From: Hyaloperonospora brassicae
Lineage: Eukaryota > Oomycota > Peronosporomycetes > Peronosporales > Peronosporaceae
Length of the DNA stretch: 64,000 bases
Direction: 5' to 3'
Assembly (NCBI GenBank): GCA_947650285.1
Contig: CANTFL010001449.1
Span: 310,001-374,000, forward strand
Of the stretch, positions 1-11,040 are shown one piece after another; positions within the stretch are counted from its first letter, which is position 1, and every line of letters starts with the position of its first letter. Under the pieces are notes generated by a model. It had not been told where the DNA came from, did no database searches, and was given only the letters and a program-made list of their open reading frames with translations. The position numbers and the translations under genes are program-made.

Positions 1-959
1 TTGGTGCTGCAATTGGACGATGGCGTCACATCAGTCGAAGCCAGCGACCCCAGGTGCCCCACGTTCGTGATGCGCTCGTGAAATTTGCGTTGTGCCATGT
101 ATGTGTTCAACAGCGCCACGGCCGACTGCTCGCCCATCGTGTAAAGCTTTACTACAAATCGAGTCGGACCGTGTACTCGATCAAAGCACTGAGACAGCAA
201 CTTTGCGTGCAGCTGTGCTTCTTGTGCCACTTGGTTGAACACCTCTGCAAGGCGTGTGAGTACTTCCTGAGTATCAGAGCCATCAACATGAGGATCTCCG
301 TCTCGCTTCATGGACTCGTCCAATGACCGTTGGACGTGCTCCAGCAGCATCATCAGTCCACGTTCCTCATAGTCCTTTCCCACCAATTTAAACAGCGGCG
401 CGTACGTCTCGATCTTGCGGTTGTCCCCCGTCCGCAATCCGTCGTCGAAAGCACTTTCAATAACTCCTTTGAGGTCGTTCTCCATCGTGTCGACACGCAA
501 CTTGTCGGCTACGTCCAGTGCCGTTTGCTGTTCAATGCTCTTGAGTGTCTGCAGAAAAGTAGCAGCTTCGGGGTACCTCTGCTGCAGCATAGCGCGTCGG
601 ATGCCCGCCAACGCGTTGCGCAGCGTCAGGAGCTGCGCCGACTGCTCGAGCACCACGCTCAGGCGCGATTGGATCACGTCCAGCCGTCGCACTTCGCGCG
701 TCATCTTCTCGGCGATCTCATTTGCGTTCGCAACACGCTCGACAACTGCGCCAGTCTGTGCACATAGTACCGTTACTTCAGGCGTCAATTGACGCAACGA
801 ACGCAAGGAGTGCTGGGCGGCCGTTTTCTCCGGGGCTACAGGATCCACAGCAAAGGCGAGAGATTCCTCGTGTAGTTGCTGCTGCTTTTGCTGCACAAGC
901 TCGAGCTGCGCGACGAGCGTCGCGTGCTGCTGCTGCCGCCGGCGTTTCGAGGCTCTCAT
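1..959 (-). CDS. COG4: COG4, conserved oligomeric Golgi complex subunit 4 (N-terminal part, cut by window edge)
   Basis: COG4 is a subunit of the COG complex, which tethers retrograde vesicles at the Golgi. The minus-strand frame opens at the ATG at 957-959 and stays open for about 319 codons to the window edge, so the C-terminal half lies outside. Visible features: a basic, Gln-rich start followed by a coiled-coil region; a segment around residues 70-110 containing a MTREVRRLD-type heptad; a stretch near residue 130 (LRNALAGIRRAMLQQRYPEAA) that resembles the COG4 family's ALxxxDYExAA region; and around residues 180-230 an ERGLMMLLEHVQ-like stretch matching the family's F-x-L-L-G...GL core. 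No intron is needed in this part. The identification rests on recognising the family pattern, not on a search. Nothing here suggests decay. Confidence 0.85.
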   Translation of the reverse strand, partial: MRASKRRRQQQHATLVAQLELVQQKQQQLHEESLAFAVDPVAPEKTAAQHSLRSLRQLTPEVTVLCAQTGAVVERVANANEIAEKMTREVRRLDVIQSRLSVVLEQSAQLLTLRNALAGIRRAMLQQRYPEAATFLQTLKSIEQQTALDVADKLRVDTMENDLKGVIESAFDDGLRTGDNRKIETYAPLFKLVGKDYEERGLMMLLEHVQRSLDESMKRDGDPHVDGSDTQEVLTRLAEVFNQVAQEAQLHAKLLSQCFDRVHGPTRFVVKLYTMGEQSAVALLNTYMAQRKFHERITNVGHLGSLASTDVTPSSNCST

Positions 960-1529
960 TGTTTCAAAAAAAGTAGCACTAATGCCTGAGCGAGACTGTG
1001 CTTGAGTTACTTCAAGGAGGTCGAGTGGTTTTTCATCTCGTATTTGTATCTTGTGTCGGCGCTCCGGCTACGTACGTCTTCTCGTGCTGCATGTGAGAGC
1101 TATTATCACTGAACATCATCAAGTGAACGTTCTTCCGACTAAAGCTAATCATATAAAACGCGTTTGGGCTTTCCGATAAAAAGCAATGACGAGCATGTTA
1201 TACTTGCTTCTTTCTCGACCGTTGACATATTCCGTCTCGAAAAGAAGCCATTGCGGTAGGCGTAAAGCGAACCACGCGCCTTTACTTATGTGCTAATGTA
1301 GCGGGTAGGGCCTTTTCTCCGCAAGATGCATCGTGCATGAGTTGATGGGAAAGGTGAGAAAAGGTAGTTCAGTCGGTGAATGGTCGAGAGAGTAGGAACA
1401 GGCGATTCAGTAAATGGGTGGACGGACATTCGTTCGAGCGGGAACGGCGCGTCAGTCTGCAAATTAAAGGGAAAGCAGTAACGGCATAGTAGCGAGCATC
1501 AACAAACACAACGCATAATCTATTTTCCC
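960..1529. other. Intergenic region between COG4 and a small membrane-protein ORF
   Basis: No gene is seen. It should hold the COG4 promoter (upstream of 959 on the minus strand). Its right part, from about 1370, is the 3' flank of the small minus-strand ORF and is the sequence that recurs near 14.5 kb. Confidence 0.6.
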
Positions 1530-1600
1530 TCATCTACTCATCAGCCATAATTTATACATGAGCCCAATAGCTACGCCGAATAACACGAACGTCGCATCGG
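1370..1600 (+). repeat. Duplicated segment, copy 1 (3' end and flank of the small membrane-protein ORF)
   Basis: This stretch recurs in the same orientation at about 14490-14725. Shared blocks in order include GTAGGAACAG, CGAGCG, GGCGCGTCAGTCTGC, AGCAGTAA.GGCA.AGTA, CATC.ACAAACA and TATTTT or CATTTT. By eye about 80% of bases match over the best 100 bp. Copy 1 carries the open frame, so it is probably the source copy. Confidence 0.65.
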
Positions 1601-1859
1601 TGACAGTAGGCCATGCAAGGGCCTCGCCGGCACGCGCAGCAACCCCGCGGCGCGCCGCAGATGTCGTTGGAGTGCGCCAGCTATAAAAAGAAAATCGGTT
1701 ACCGACAACAAAATCCATCTTGGCCCTAGCTATCCCCTCGGAACGCATTGAGAAGATAGAGACTTCCCGAACGCATATCGACGGGAATAAGCATGCGCGG
1801 CGCGATGGAGAGTGGACAATTTGCGTCAGCTCTGGAAGAGAAGATGGGGGAAAGATCAA
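1530..1859 (-). CDS. Small single-pass membrane protein or terminal exon, unrecognised
   Basis: The open frame gives at most 109 residues; an internal ATG at 1716-1718 gives a 62-residue product. The last 20 residues form one clear membrane helix (ATFVLFGVAIGLMYKLW followed by a short basic tail), preceded by a basic Ala/Arg-rich stretch (SAARRGVAARAGEAL). That arrangement is like small nuclear-encoded inner-mitochondrial-membrane subunits such as cytochrome c oxidase accessory proteins, but no family motif was recognised. A pyrimidine-rich splice-acceptor-like stretch ending in TATAG lies at about 1682-1700, so the frame downstream may be the last exon of a gene whose first exon is at 1.75-2.1 kb; no donor in the right phase was found. 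A decayed copy of this 3' end is present at about 14.5-14.7 kb. Confidence 0.35.
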   Translation of the reverse strand: MIFPPSSLPELTQIVHSPSRRACLFPSICVREVSIFSMRSEGIARAKMDFVVGNRFSFYSWRTPTTSAARRGVAARAGEALAWPTVTDATFVLFGVAIGLMYKLWLMSR

Positions 1860-3030
1860 TGACTGTCGATGGGCTGAGAAACTCTCCTAAGCACAGCAGC
1901 GTATAGTCAAGCGCTGCCACTACTGCCGACGTCTGCCATTGGGGACTCGTTGTTCTCGTTGCTTCGGGCTTGTGTTGGATGCCGTACAAACAGCAGAATC
2001 AGGCGCACGCTCCGCTAGACGCCGTTCTTCCTTTTGAATCACGCAGCATCCAGCAGCAGGCGTAGCAGCACCACATCCGCAGCAAGAAGCGCTGTATTTC
2101 ACTACTTTGACAGCAGACTAGCGCAAGCTGACGATTTGCAAGTTTGAGGGGCACGATGCAAAGAGGTTTGAAATCCTATTTTAATGACTGAGAAATTATT
2201 ACCTTGGGGTAAGTCAACTAAGAGAAAACTTTGCATATTTTCGTTGGAGCGAAAAATTAAAAGCAGAAATGATCGGTCGTTCCTTAATATTACAGCCGGT
2301 GTATATTACTACAAGCAAGCTTATTGCTGGTGGAGCCATCAATCGACGCACAACCCGGTGATGAGACGCCAATTCAAGGCATTAATGACGACTATCACCT
2401 CCGGCATGTCGACGAAACCTCAATCGCAAAAAAAGAACGCAAAGAGGTCGTAGGCAGAGCACTTCTTGATCTTAGTAGCAGCCATCACCTGTAGAGAAGG
2501 TGCATACTCGCTGGTGCTGAACATCGGGGCCCATCACTTGCCGCCAGAGCTCAGGTACGTCATGCGAGGCAAATAATATTCGTCACGGACCGAATACTTG
2601 CGAAACGCTAAGAAAGATGACGCTTCGTAACCTTTATCGATATCGACAGCCGAAAAGCCCATCCTTAGCAGGACTACTAGAATCTCATGCCATTCGTGAT
2701 AGTTACTGAGAGGCGCCTGGTTCTCGTCGACTTCTGCGTGCCAACTCCGTAAGCACGCAGAAGTTGAAGAGATCGAGGTGCCAATTAATAACTTTCCGTT
2801 TTGGACAAGCGATTGCGCAATCACAATTTTTAAGTTTACGCGCCGACTACCTGGGCACCGGAGGTAAAATGGCTTTCAACGATTCCACCTCCCCATTACT
2901 CCGATCACCAACATGTGAAGCTTCATTTGCGTAAAGAACAGCACGCTTCGGGAAATCGCCACCGACGTTCGGCTGCGTACCCCATTGATCCGATTAGTTA
3001 GATCGTATTATCGATGCTTTGATTACGGAA
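1860..3030. other. Region without a recognisable gene
   Basis: Holds short frames only. A minus-strand frame at 1920-2102 starts with a Cys-rich run (SCCGCGAATPAAGCC) and could be an upstream exon of the neighbouring small ORF, but no phase-consistent splice was found. A 96-codon minus-strand frame at 2534-2824 has no recognised motif. From about 2.1 kb base composition and stop density look like decayed intergenic or transposon DNA. Confidence 0.4.
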
Positions 3031-3239
3031 CTGATTAATTTGAGGGTAGACCACACACTGTCAAGTCAAACATGAAGACTGCATGTCGGTCAATCAAAAT
3101 GACACACCCGTGGCTTGCAAAGGAATGATCGGTTCGGTAGCCATTCTTGAGAGGGTCTTGCGAAATTAATAATAATATTGAGACGAATGAAAGACCATGT
3201 TTTATCAACCGTGCCAACCGAATGCTCCATCTCACTCAA

Positions 3240-3690
3240 TCTACCATTGCAGTGAATTGTCGATAGCTCGTTGAAGGAGTCGATCCCAGCTCTCCACTGG
3301 CGCTCGAACGACCGACTTACGGAGGATGTACTCCGACTCCGTGCTGTAAACTTTGCTCACCTTATCTGCATGTCGGTAGGGCGGGTCGCACTCTTCCAGG
3401 TGGACTCGAGTTGATGCCGAACTTGACCATGTTTGGTGTTGGGGCTATCGCGGGGAAAACTTCACACGAGAGCGGGTGTACGTGTAAGGTTTTCGATATG
3501 AGTCATCTTGATCTCTACGATATCGCCTTGTTCAAAGTAGATACCTGATCCGCGAGCCTTATGACTACTTGAGCCGTCTCGCGATCTTGCACCCTTCGCC
3601 TTTACTTGTTTGCTGCGTCCGATCGCAGTTGAGGTTTTAATTGAGAGTCCTCGATCCGTGGCCAAACAATCCAGGAATATCACCTAATTA
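3240..3690 (-). repeat. Interspersed repeat 'family A' copy 1 (gag-like remnant)
   Basis: Read on the minus strand this copy encodes broken pieces of a protein also seen at 9.4-9.9 kb (minus) and 10.84-11.04 kb (plus). Two conserved pieces are recognisable: one like DRETAQVV.RLAD (around 3550-3590) and one like P-G-R-V-R-P-A-L-P-T followed by G-V..PP.VGR..A.GELGS (around 3280-3420). Stops and frameshifts break it. The element type is not known to me; repeated protein-coding fragments argue for the gag or accessory part of a retroelement. Confidence 0.55.
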
Positions 3691-6139
3691 TAGTATGTAA
3701 CTTTTCCTGACGGCAGGTGGCCGGTAAATCAACCCGGAGGAGAGATTGGCACGTTTTCTTAGAAGCAAATTGAACTCTGTTTAGTGTTGAACAATCAAAC
3801 CCAAAAACTAACACATCTCGAGGCCTATCTGTATCACGAATATCCGGGTACACGCTACTCTCGTTCCAAAAGATCGTCCCCTTGTAGTTATGTGGTACAC
3901 AACAAGTACGCCTTCTCATGAACCTTGGCGTGATCCACATCCAATTTGTACGCAGCTGGCTCCAAACTCGCTATTTCTGGCTAAGTCGCGATCTCTGGTT
4001 AGGATCGCTATCTCAGTTGAGATATGTCGTAGATTACGTATCATCCTAGGTATAAGCATATTCCCCATCCTTGCCACCAACGATTCGCTATCTGGTTCGT
4101 TTGAGTACACGAATGAGAGCTACGAATATCAGCTCGTATCCTTCAAACGAAGCCCCTATCGGACTTAACTGAAGTCGGCAAAATGGTGCTCTTAAGTCCA
4201 ATTCAACGGTAAAATCTCGTGATCACTTTGCCACACCATCAATCCAGGCATCTGGGTATTCACAGATTAGTCGCGAATCAATCTCGCAATCGGTGTAGGT
4301 GGCACTTAAACCATATCCCGCATAAAGCAATGAGGGCTAGCACGGGAAGATGCGACGAACTGATAGACGCTGAGTCGTCTCCCCTTTGTTAACGGTGACG
4401 GTTCCATGTCCATGCATATTTTAAATGGAGTAGGGTCCATCAAACACTTCCTTGGTCTTCGCACGGTATTTTACAGGTCTATAAATCATCCCGTGTTCTG
4501 CGGGATGGCACATGTGCGCGATCTATGTAGTATTCTCACGTGCGTTGTCAGCGAGGATAGATATAAACAGCCATTAGGACAATCAACTCCAGTTAGATTC
4601 GTTAATGTCGAGCGGGCGAAATCATGTCTTTTTCGTACAAAATTAGCTGTCACGGAGATGCATTGAGTATGTTATGGTAGCTTGCTCGTGCAGAAACGCG
4701 GCATATTGTAAAACTTCTTCTAATATGTGCCTGTAGGATAACATACGATGTCCAGTAACTTTAAATGCACAAGCTTACATAACGCATTGTCTTGCGGTCC
4801 CTTAACTGCATTCGGCTTGAACTCTAGGCCGCAACTACTTAATCACTCCCAAAAATTCTTCTCGTTCTCTAATCCTTGGTCGTGCAAAACTCGTCGTGGC
4901 GCGAGTCTCGACAACGCCATTCGCATTCAACACGTTTAAACGCCGCCTGATTGTTTGTTTGTCCGTACACCAATTTCAATCCATCGGGATGATTGACCAA
5001 TCATTGCTCTCCAGTAGTATCCGCCTGCGTATTGTTCGATAAGGTTAACGTGAGCAATATCAAACGGTTTAACCGTATGAGTAATACGTGGTGGTAGCAT
5101 TTCATACTATTGTTTCCCTCCGTGCAACTATGCTCGCTTGTATGTAAGGCATTGGCTAACGAATTTGACGATGGTTGTTTCTATGTGCGGTTTGTAAAAT
5201 TTACTTTGCATTATTTTCTGCTGCCCATAACTTGCTTCATGGACGAGATTTGTGTGGTACCAGGCGATCAGGCCATCATGAAGACTTTCAGGGATGATTT
5301 CCCGGTGGTTGGACCCACCAAACATCATCACAGGACAACCGTTAGCTGACCTGCTGCTACCTGAGATACATGACGCCTTGATCGGTATACCGATAGTATT
5401 TGTGCGCTAAACAAAGAGTTGAAAAAGCGTTGTCGGAGCGAATTAGCAGGATTCAGCACCGTAACCGACGGTAGTTCTTCACTCGATATCAATAGATAGC
5501 TTCCAACGAGGAGGACGTGTGGGAGGACCACCTGAGTCGACTGGTCTAGCAGTTGGATGGGTGGCGTACCGTGTGCATCGTACTTCAAGCGTCTTGAAAT
5601 TTTTTACGAAAATTAGCACGTCACGTCCTAAAGTTGTCGCTATAAGGATGCCATTATACTGGACATGTCAATTTTGGACCGGTTCGCGTCTGATTGGGCT
5701 AAATTGTTAATAACAAGTTACTAATCAGTACCTAAAATGAAATTACGGCTGCTTTGCAAACATTTGTGGCGATTCATGAGGCTCAGCTGCTTGCTCCATC
5801 GAATAATGACTGTCCACTTCAAACATTCACGGATGCTAAAACGCTCTATGCATATTAAATACCAAGCCGACACAATCGGTCGGATATAATGGTCGTAACA
5901 GTAACTTTTCAATCACATATTCGCTATTAGTGCCGGCGCTAACATCATCAGCAATTAATTGTTACTGCAGCGGATAAATCATCTCATTTAGAATCGCGCT
6001 AATTATTCCTTTACAAAAATAGGCGACTAGGTCAACGCCATCGATAACCGCCTGATCTCTCTATCACAGACCATTTACAAAATCTTTGCGAAGGTAAAGC
6101 GACGCAGGTAAGATCTCTCTGTCTTTAGCATAGGCGAGT
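3691..6139. other. Gene-poor region, no recognisable feature
   Basis: Only short frames in all six phases and no domain recognised. Base composition is lower in GC than the gene blocks. The minus-strand frame at 3680-3940 abuts repeat family A and may belong to the same element. The rest looks like old, unidentifiable intergenic DNA. Confidence 0.4.
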
Positions 6140-7170
6140 CCCAACAAAATTTTGTCCAAGTTTGACGTGAAGCTAGAATCTGTGATGATGATGATGATGA
6201 CGGCTGAATTTACGACAGCTTGCGATCAGGACGATGTGGATGCGTCGGACAGCAGATATATCGTGTTGCTGGACTTCTGGAAGTCCTACGGAACTGTAGA
6301 AAGAGCTATTATGTATGCAACATTGATTCGAATTGTATACGATAAGCGCTTTATCGACCTGATCCGGCGTATCCACACCAACACGACGTCCATCATCGTC
6401 GTCAACGACGACTACTCGGCTCCCCTCTCAGTGCGGACTGGAACACGACTGAGGTTCCCGCTAGCACCTCTCCTCTTTCTGCTGACGGTGGATATACCCC
6501 ATCTCCGCAAATTACGCATACATGGGGAGCATTGACAGATCTACCTTTATGGACTTTGCAACTATTTTTCTGGAGAAGGTCGACCAACTGCCTTGCGCAT
6601 TTTAAGTTCATTTAAGTCTTTGGCGATATGTCCGACATGCAGATTCATCCTGCAAAAAGCCATTTTTTGTTAGGCTATTTCTCTAGCGTTGAGCGCTGGT
6701 ATTTTATTACGTTTTGTCAGGGAGAATCACAAGATACCTAGGTTGAAATCGTCGGATGGGGCTTAAAAACTGGAATTGGGCATTGATAATATTTAATATA
6801 TACAGACGCGTCTCCACTGCGACATAAATTGCGACAAGCAACGCCGATTGAGTGCTGAAATTCAGCTATGTCGTATATCTCTCGATCCTGTTCAAAGCAA
6901 TCAATTAATTTTGATTGAATTCTTAAGCGGAGAAGGAAATGCACAATCTATATAAGTAGTTCATGTGGTCACACGCCACGACGACGGACAGTAGTCGCCA
7001 CAAAGTGGATCTCAAGGCTAGTCTTAACTCCAAAATATGCGGGTGGTATCGGCCTGGAGGACAAGGCTGTTGCGGTCAAAACAAATTGAATAAGGCATGC
7101 GGTAATTTGGCTTGATTATAAACAGATACATTATCGCGGCTTGGTGAACATGGGCTCATCGCGGCTAAAC
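6140..7170 (+). pseudogene. Decayed non-LTR retrotransposon (LINE) reverse transcriptase
   Basis: The frame at 6152-6535 reads through the central reverse-transcriptase blocks of a LINE: LLDFWKSYGTVERA corresponds to motif A (usually LDF.KAYDTV), IDLIRRIHTNTT is the helix that follows, and TGTRLRFPLAPLLFLLTVDI corresponds to the G-x-RQGCPLAPLLF block. After a stop near 6535, fragments of the thumb and C-terminal part follow in shifting frames, including a piece near 7010-7090 resembling TPKYAGGIGLED.AVAVKTN. In motif A the usual Tyr-Asp is Tyr-Gly, and RQGC has become RLRF, so the enzyme would be dead even without the stops. Neither endonuclease nor poly-A tail was recognised. Element class is clear, family is not. 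Confidence 0.75.
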
Positions 7171-8044
7171 TGAAACGCACTAAGAGTGGGTATCTTCGAC
7201 TTAAGCTCTCACAAGACTCTACCGCACAAGAAGCGAACTTCGGGTCTGTTAATGTATCAGGAGCTTAAGATATGGTAGCACCGACCGTGGAACAGGCTAT
7301 TGAATCCGCTACGTAGGTTTTCCAGTACTCAAAAGTATTGCTAGTCGTGAAAGCCAGCAGGCGGGTGGATTCTGGGTTCGCCTTGACTTATCAACTCGCT
7401 TTCACGACCCGCCCGCTAGATAACGATGATATAACGGCTGGTATTGGATAATTGCGGGTCATCTATGAATGAATTTTAAACCTTGGTTCCGCAACCTGCG
7501 AGGCAATGTTTCGTCGAGTAGCACATACCATCAAATCGAGGAATGTTCTCTAGCAGCACTACACCGTGTGCGGGCCGAGACATTAGATTCAATGCTTCAG
7601 ATACATCGTCTACCAACCCAATCGAAGAAACAATTATGTGCGAATTTTTGCCGAATGACCACCGACATCCTGATCTCAGCACATATCATTTCTGTCGGTT
7701 CGGAAAATCATCAGCGCCCGTCACAAAAATTTAGCAGCCACCACCGTTTAAGGCGATATACCACTAAAGGCTTCGAAGTCTTGGCGCCATTGATAGAAGG
7801 CTGGCACGATACTTCACCAGTCTCATCTCCAGACGTAAAAATGCTTTAAGGAGACAATGTACTACACTTACACACATATCGTCACGGATCACTTACGGAT
7901 CTCGACCTCATTTCCGCCATCGACTGCGGACAGTGCATGGTGTGGTGAAGCGGGTCAAAACGTTCAGGCCACTGATCACGCTACGACTATGGGCTATTTT
8001 TGCAACAGGTGTGAGTCGCACAATGGGGTGCACCACATCGCGAT
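7171..8044. other. Region without a recognisable gene
   Basis: Contains a 126-codon plus-strand frame (7469-7849) and overlapping short frames with no known motif. It may be the 3' part of the decayed LINE or unrelated DNA. Confidence 0.35.
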
Positions 8045-8059
8045 ATGAGGCTAAACTGT

Positions 8060-8134
8060 CATAAACCAAGCGATCTTGGACATTGCGATCTTGGACGAAG
8101 AGACCTTAAGCGATGTGATCTTGGAAGGCGTAAG
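8060..8134 (+). repeat. 15-bp periodic repeat, array 1
   Basis: About five imperfect 15-bp units built on GCGATCTTGGACxxx. On the plus strand within a short frame (8045-8245) they read as a five-residue period, D-L-G-x-x (DLGHC, DLGRR, DLKRC, DLGRR). The period resembles pentapeptide-repeat spacing but is too short to call a domain. Confidence 0.6.
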
Positions 8135-8257
8135 CTTGTGTGGTGTAGGCAATTTCCGAACTTGGTGTTTCCTAATTTTGAATTAATTATAAAAGTGATG
8201 AACCCGACGAGAGAAGCCAAATCACATCGATTTCGGCGAATCTAGACTCAAAGATAC

Positions 8258-8317
8258 AAGACTCGACGAGAAAAGGCTCGACGAGCTAAGACTCGACGAG
8301 GAAAGACCCGACGAGGG
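8258..8317 (+). repeat. 15-bp tandem repeat, array 2
   Basis: Four clean 15-bp units: AAGACTCGACGAGAA, AAGGCTCGACGAGCT, AAGACTCGACGAGGA, AAGACCCGACGAGGG. A partial related unit lies just upstream near 8200. One frame reads a five-residue period of the type L-D-E-x-R. Confidence 0.85.
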
Positions 8318-8619
8318 AGCAAGATGATCAATAGTCCATTACGCTAGGTATTAGAATAGGACGACGAGGGGATGAAGGAAAACCATTCAAGAGTCATTTT
8401 GCAATCAGGGAGAGAATAGGAGATAATCTATACAGAGCAGATTCTCCAAGTCCAAGACACGTGTTTAATTTTGAAGTAAGTCCCTGAGAAGGCTGGATTA
8501 TGCCTGTTGTCGAGCCTCGAGGAGAATAGCTTGTGGAGGTCTCAATCGGAAGCGCCAAGAGTTAAGTCTGCCTGGGGTGGACATTACTCGCTTCCAGCGA
8601 AATATCAGTCTCGTCGCAC

Positions 8620-8728
8620 GGCGATCCAGTTACCCAATAGACGGTACCGCTTTGATACTCGCGAACGGCGAGCCAGTGACCCAATAGACGGCAAAGTTCA
8701 AAGACTCGTTGAGCGACGAGCCGGTGAG
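8620..8728 (+). repeat. Two-and-a-bit copies of a 47-48 bp tandem repeat
   Basis: Unit 1 spans 8620-8666 and unit 2 spans 8667-8714; both share the block CCAGT.ACCCAATAGACGG. A third, partial unit starts at 8715. It lies in the same degenerate block as the two 15-bp arrays. Confidence 0.65.
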
Positions 8729-8734
8729 TATTAA

Positions 8735-9380
8735 ACTAAGGACACCGTAAGTCTTCAAGACAAGCGTATACGGCTCCCGGTGACCTGTAAAAGCGTATAG
8801 AGCTGACGTCTAGCCATTGTTACGAGCTCATAGGATTGCAGGAACGGAAGCTGCTGAGCTTAGGCAGTTTTCTGGAAAGGAGTTTAAGTGGTTGGAGGTA
8901 ATCAGCTAAGCGAGAGCCACAACTGAACCCGAAGGGGAGAACCGCAAAGGGTGTTTACCAGACGTACAAGCCCAACTGCGCCGACTAGATCGTCGATTGT
9001 CGTGTTGTTACGCTGAGTTGTATTGACACAGATCTAATCAACAATTATACCACACTAGGGTGACGTGATCTTGGGATCGTATGGTGAGATCAAGGTGGTG
9101 TGGATTGTAACACCGAATAGAAAGGATAACTACAGCACAAGGCGACAAGTGGTATTCAATCCATTCTAAAGGCATCTGCATAGTTATAGGTTGAGACGTT
9201 GGTTGGATTTCGTTATATGAAAAATCAATTTGCGTTCGGAGTGCACAAGTGTCGTTCCTCTATAGATAAAAATTATCTGGCGTCCCAAAGTCTAAGAAGA
9301 GCGACCGAACATCAAGAAGATCACTCCAGTATAATTTGACCAGGAGTGCAAAATATCGATAAACCCGTTTGGACGCAGCG
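8735..9380. other. Region without a recognisable gene
   Basis: No frame of note and no recognised domain. It joins the periodic-repeat block to repeat family A copy 2. Confidence 0.35.
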
Positions 9381-9880
9381 TGCAAGATCGCGAGACGGCT
9401 CAAGTGGTCAGATTGCTCGCGAATCTATCGTATATTTTGTGATGGAGTGGTGATCACAAATTCCTTGTGATCCCGACTCTTCCCTGGCGCCCGGACGACC
9501 GACTAACGGAGGGGATACCCCGATTCCGTGCTCTGTGTATTCTTGCTCCCCTTGTGTACCCGTCGGTGGTGCGGGTTGCGCTCTTCTCATTGTACTTAAT
9601 CTGAGGATGAACTTGACCGTTTTGGGGATAGGTGTTAATCGGGTGGAAATTATTCACTTGGTCAAACGTAGGGGCGTATTGAGTGGAAATACTTCACTGT
9701 ATCTCGTGTATGCTTAGGCGCTCTCCCAGAGTCGCCTTTATCCATAGGTGATGCTTCATCCGCGAGCCTTCTGACCACTTGATCCGTCTCGTGATCTTGA
9801 ATTTGAATCGTAGGGTTCCCTGCGTCCGATCGCAGTGATGGGTGATAATTGACGTTCCGCCTGGTCATACAACATAAAGG
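9381..9880 (-). repeat. Interspersed repeat 'family A' copy 2 with an inverted 45-bp end
   Basis: On the minus strand it encodes the same two protein pieces as copy 1: QDHETDQVVRRLADEAS (about 9760-9810) and ARPAPPTGTQ...GVSPPLVGRPGA (about 9460-9590). In addition the block at 9381-9424 on the plus strand (GCAAGATCGCGAGACGGCTC onward) is an inverted copy of 9758-9803, so the DRETAQVV-coding segment sits at both ends in opposite orientation. This is either a fold-back structure or two copies inserted head-to-head. Confidence 0.55.
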
Positions 9881-10029
9881 CAAAGTTTGTATACACAGAG
9901 GCCGCTCTCAATTCAAAGGGAAGCCAAATCTTCTGCCCGGGAAGAAGTCGAAGTGTGTCTTTCGTTGCGATTTCAATTTTGTTTAATGTCAGCCAACCAA
10001 ATCCATAACCTATAACTATGCCTATCGGT

Positions 10030-10590
10030 TTGCTAGATCTCTGTTGCGTATCGCCTGTCTATGTCATTCACCTCTTGCATCACGTGGTTCACAGCAGATA
10101 CTAGGGTGGCAAATCTCTCCGTAGCGGATCGCTTTGTAGTGGTTTGCTCGGATAGTGGATAGCTAGGTGGTCTATCGCTCGGGTACTGGATCGCTCTGTG
10201 GTGGATCGCTCGAGTAGTGGATCGTGGTATGTGGTTCACATTGATTATATATCCACACAATTGCGTGTCCACACCCAGGGTGGATCGTGATCAATCTCTC
10301 GAGTCTCTGATCGGGCATCCACCGTCGAATCGCCGTTACTTTTACGACCTCGAATGTTTGATTATCTTGAACATCCACTCCTCCAGCTTGCTTCCATATT
10401 CACCTATTTTTGATTGTCGTTGGCGATCCAGTACTCCAGTTGATGTTCACCCCCTGAGCGATCTGGTCCTTGTAACTTGGTGATTTAAAACCTTGATCGT
10501 GATCGGCCAGTCGTCGATCCTTGACTCTACTCCTTCTTGACCGTTGGGTAGACCATTCCGCATTACTTTGACCGTCGTTTTCTGTCACTC
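10030..10590 (-). pseudogene. Degenerate gag-like frames with 15-bp periodic repeat (array 3)
   Basis: Between about 10105 and 10222 seven imperfect units of about 15 bp follow one another (plus-strand core GTAGTGGATCGCTC; minus-strand core GAGCGATCCACTAC). On the minus strand they read as a Ser/Thr/Arg-rich, roughly five-residue period (TTERSSTRAIDH-like). Upstream, at 10400-10588, is a basic, hydrophilic frame (MTENDGQSN...). This block is followed downstream, on the minus strand, by family A copy 2, so both may be parts of one element. Confidence 0.45.
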
Positions 10591-10843
10591 AGTCGTTTGA
10601 TCTCATCATTCGTGCCAACGAGCCCATTTCCGAGCGCGCTCCACCAATCATATTGATTCTCGCACTTAATGCGGTTGGCACGACCCCCACTTTCCATCAT
10701 TATTCTTCTGCGCTTCTCCACACTTTAAAGTGGGCGATCTAGTAGTGATCAGGGAGACTCATATCGAGGTTTCTACACGTATATCGTGGTCGTGTAAATA
10801 TCTCCATACGACCACCAACTCTACCTAAACACGGCTAAATAAA

Positions 10844-11040
10844 ATGTTTTGTATCGACACGAGTACACCTGAAAGAGTGCATCCCGCCCTACCAACGAGC
10901 ACACAAGATAAGGTAGTAAATAAGGACGAATGTGAAGTTCCCCCTCCGATAGTCGGTCGTCCAAGCGCTAGTGGAAAGTTGCAATCACAAGAATCTTGTG
11001 ATCGCCACTCCACCATAATGGCTCTATTCGCAAATGGGGT
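10844..11040 (+). repeat. Interspersed repeat 'family A' copy 3 (opposite orientation)
   Basis: The plus-strand frame contains STPERVHPALPTSTQ, then PPPIVGRPSASGKLQSQESC, aligning residue by residue with the minus-strand copies at 3.3 and 9.5 kb. It includes the same GATCACAAG / CTTGTGATC palindromic stretch as copy 2. Confidence 0.6.

Noticed and set aside
54..976. Several plus-strand frames over COG4
   Set aside because: Antisense shadows; the minus-strand frame is continuous and matches a known family.
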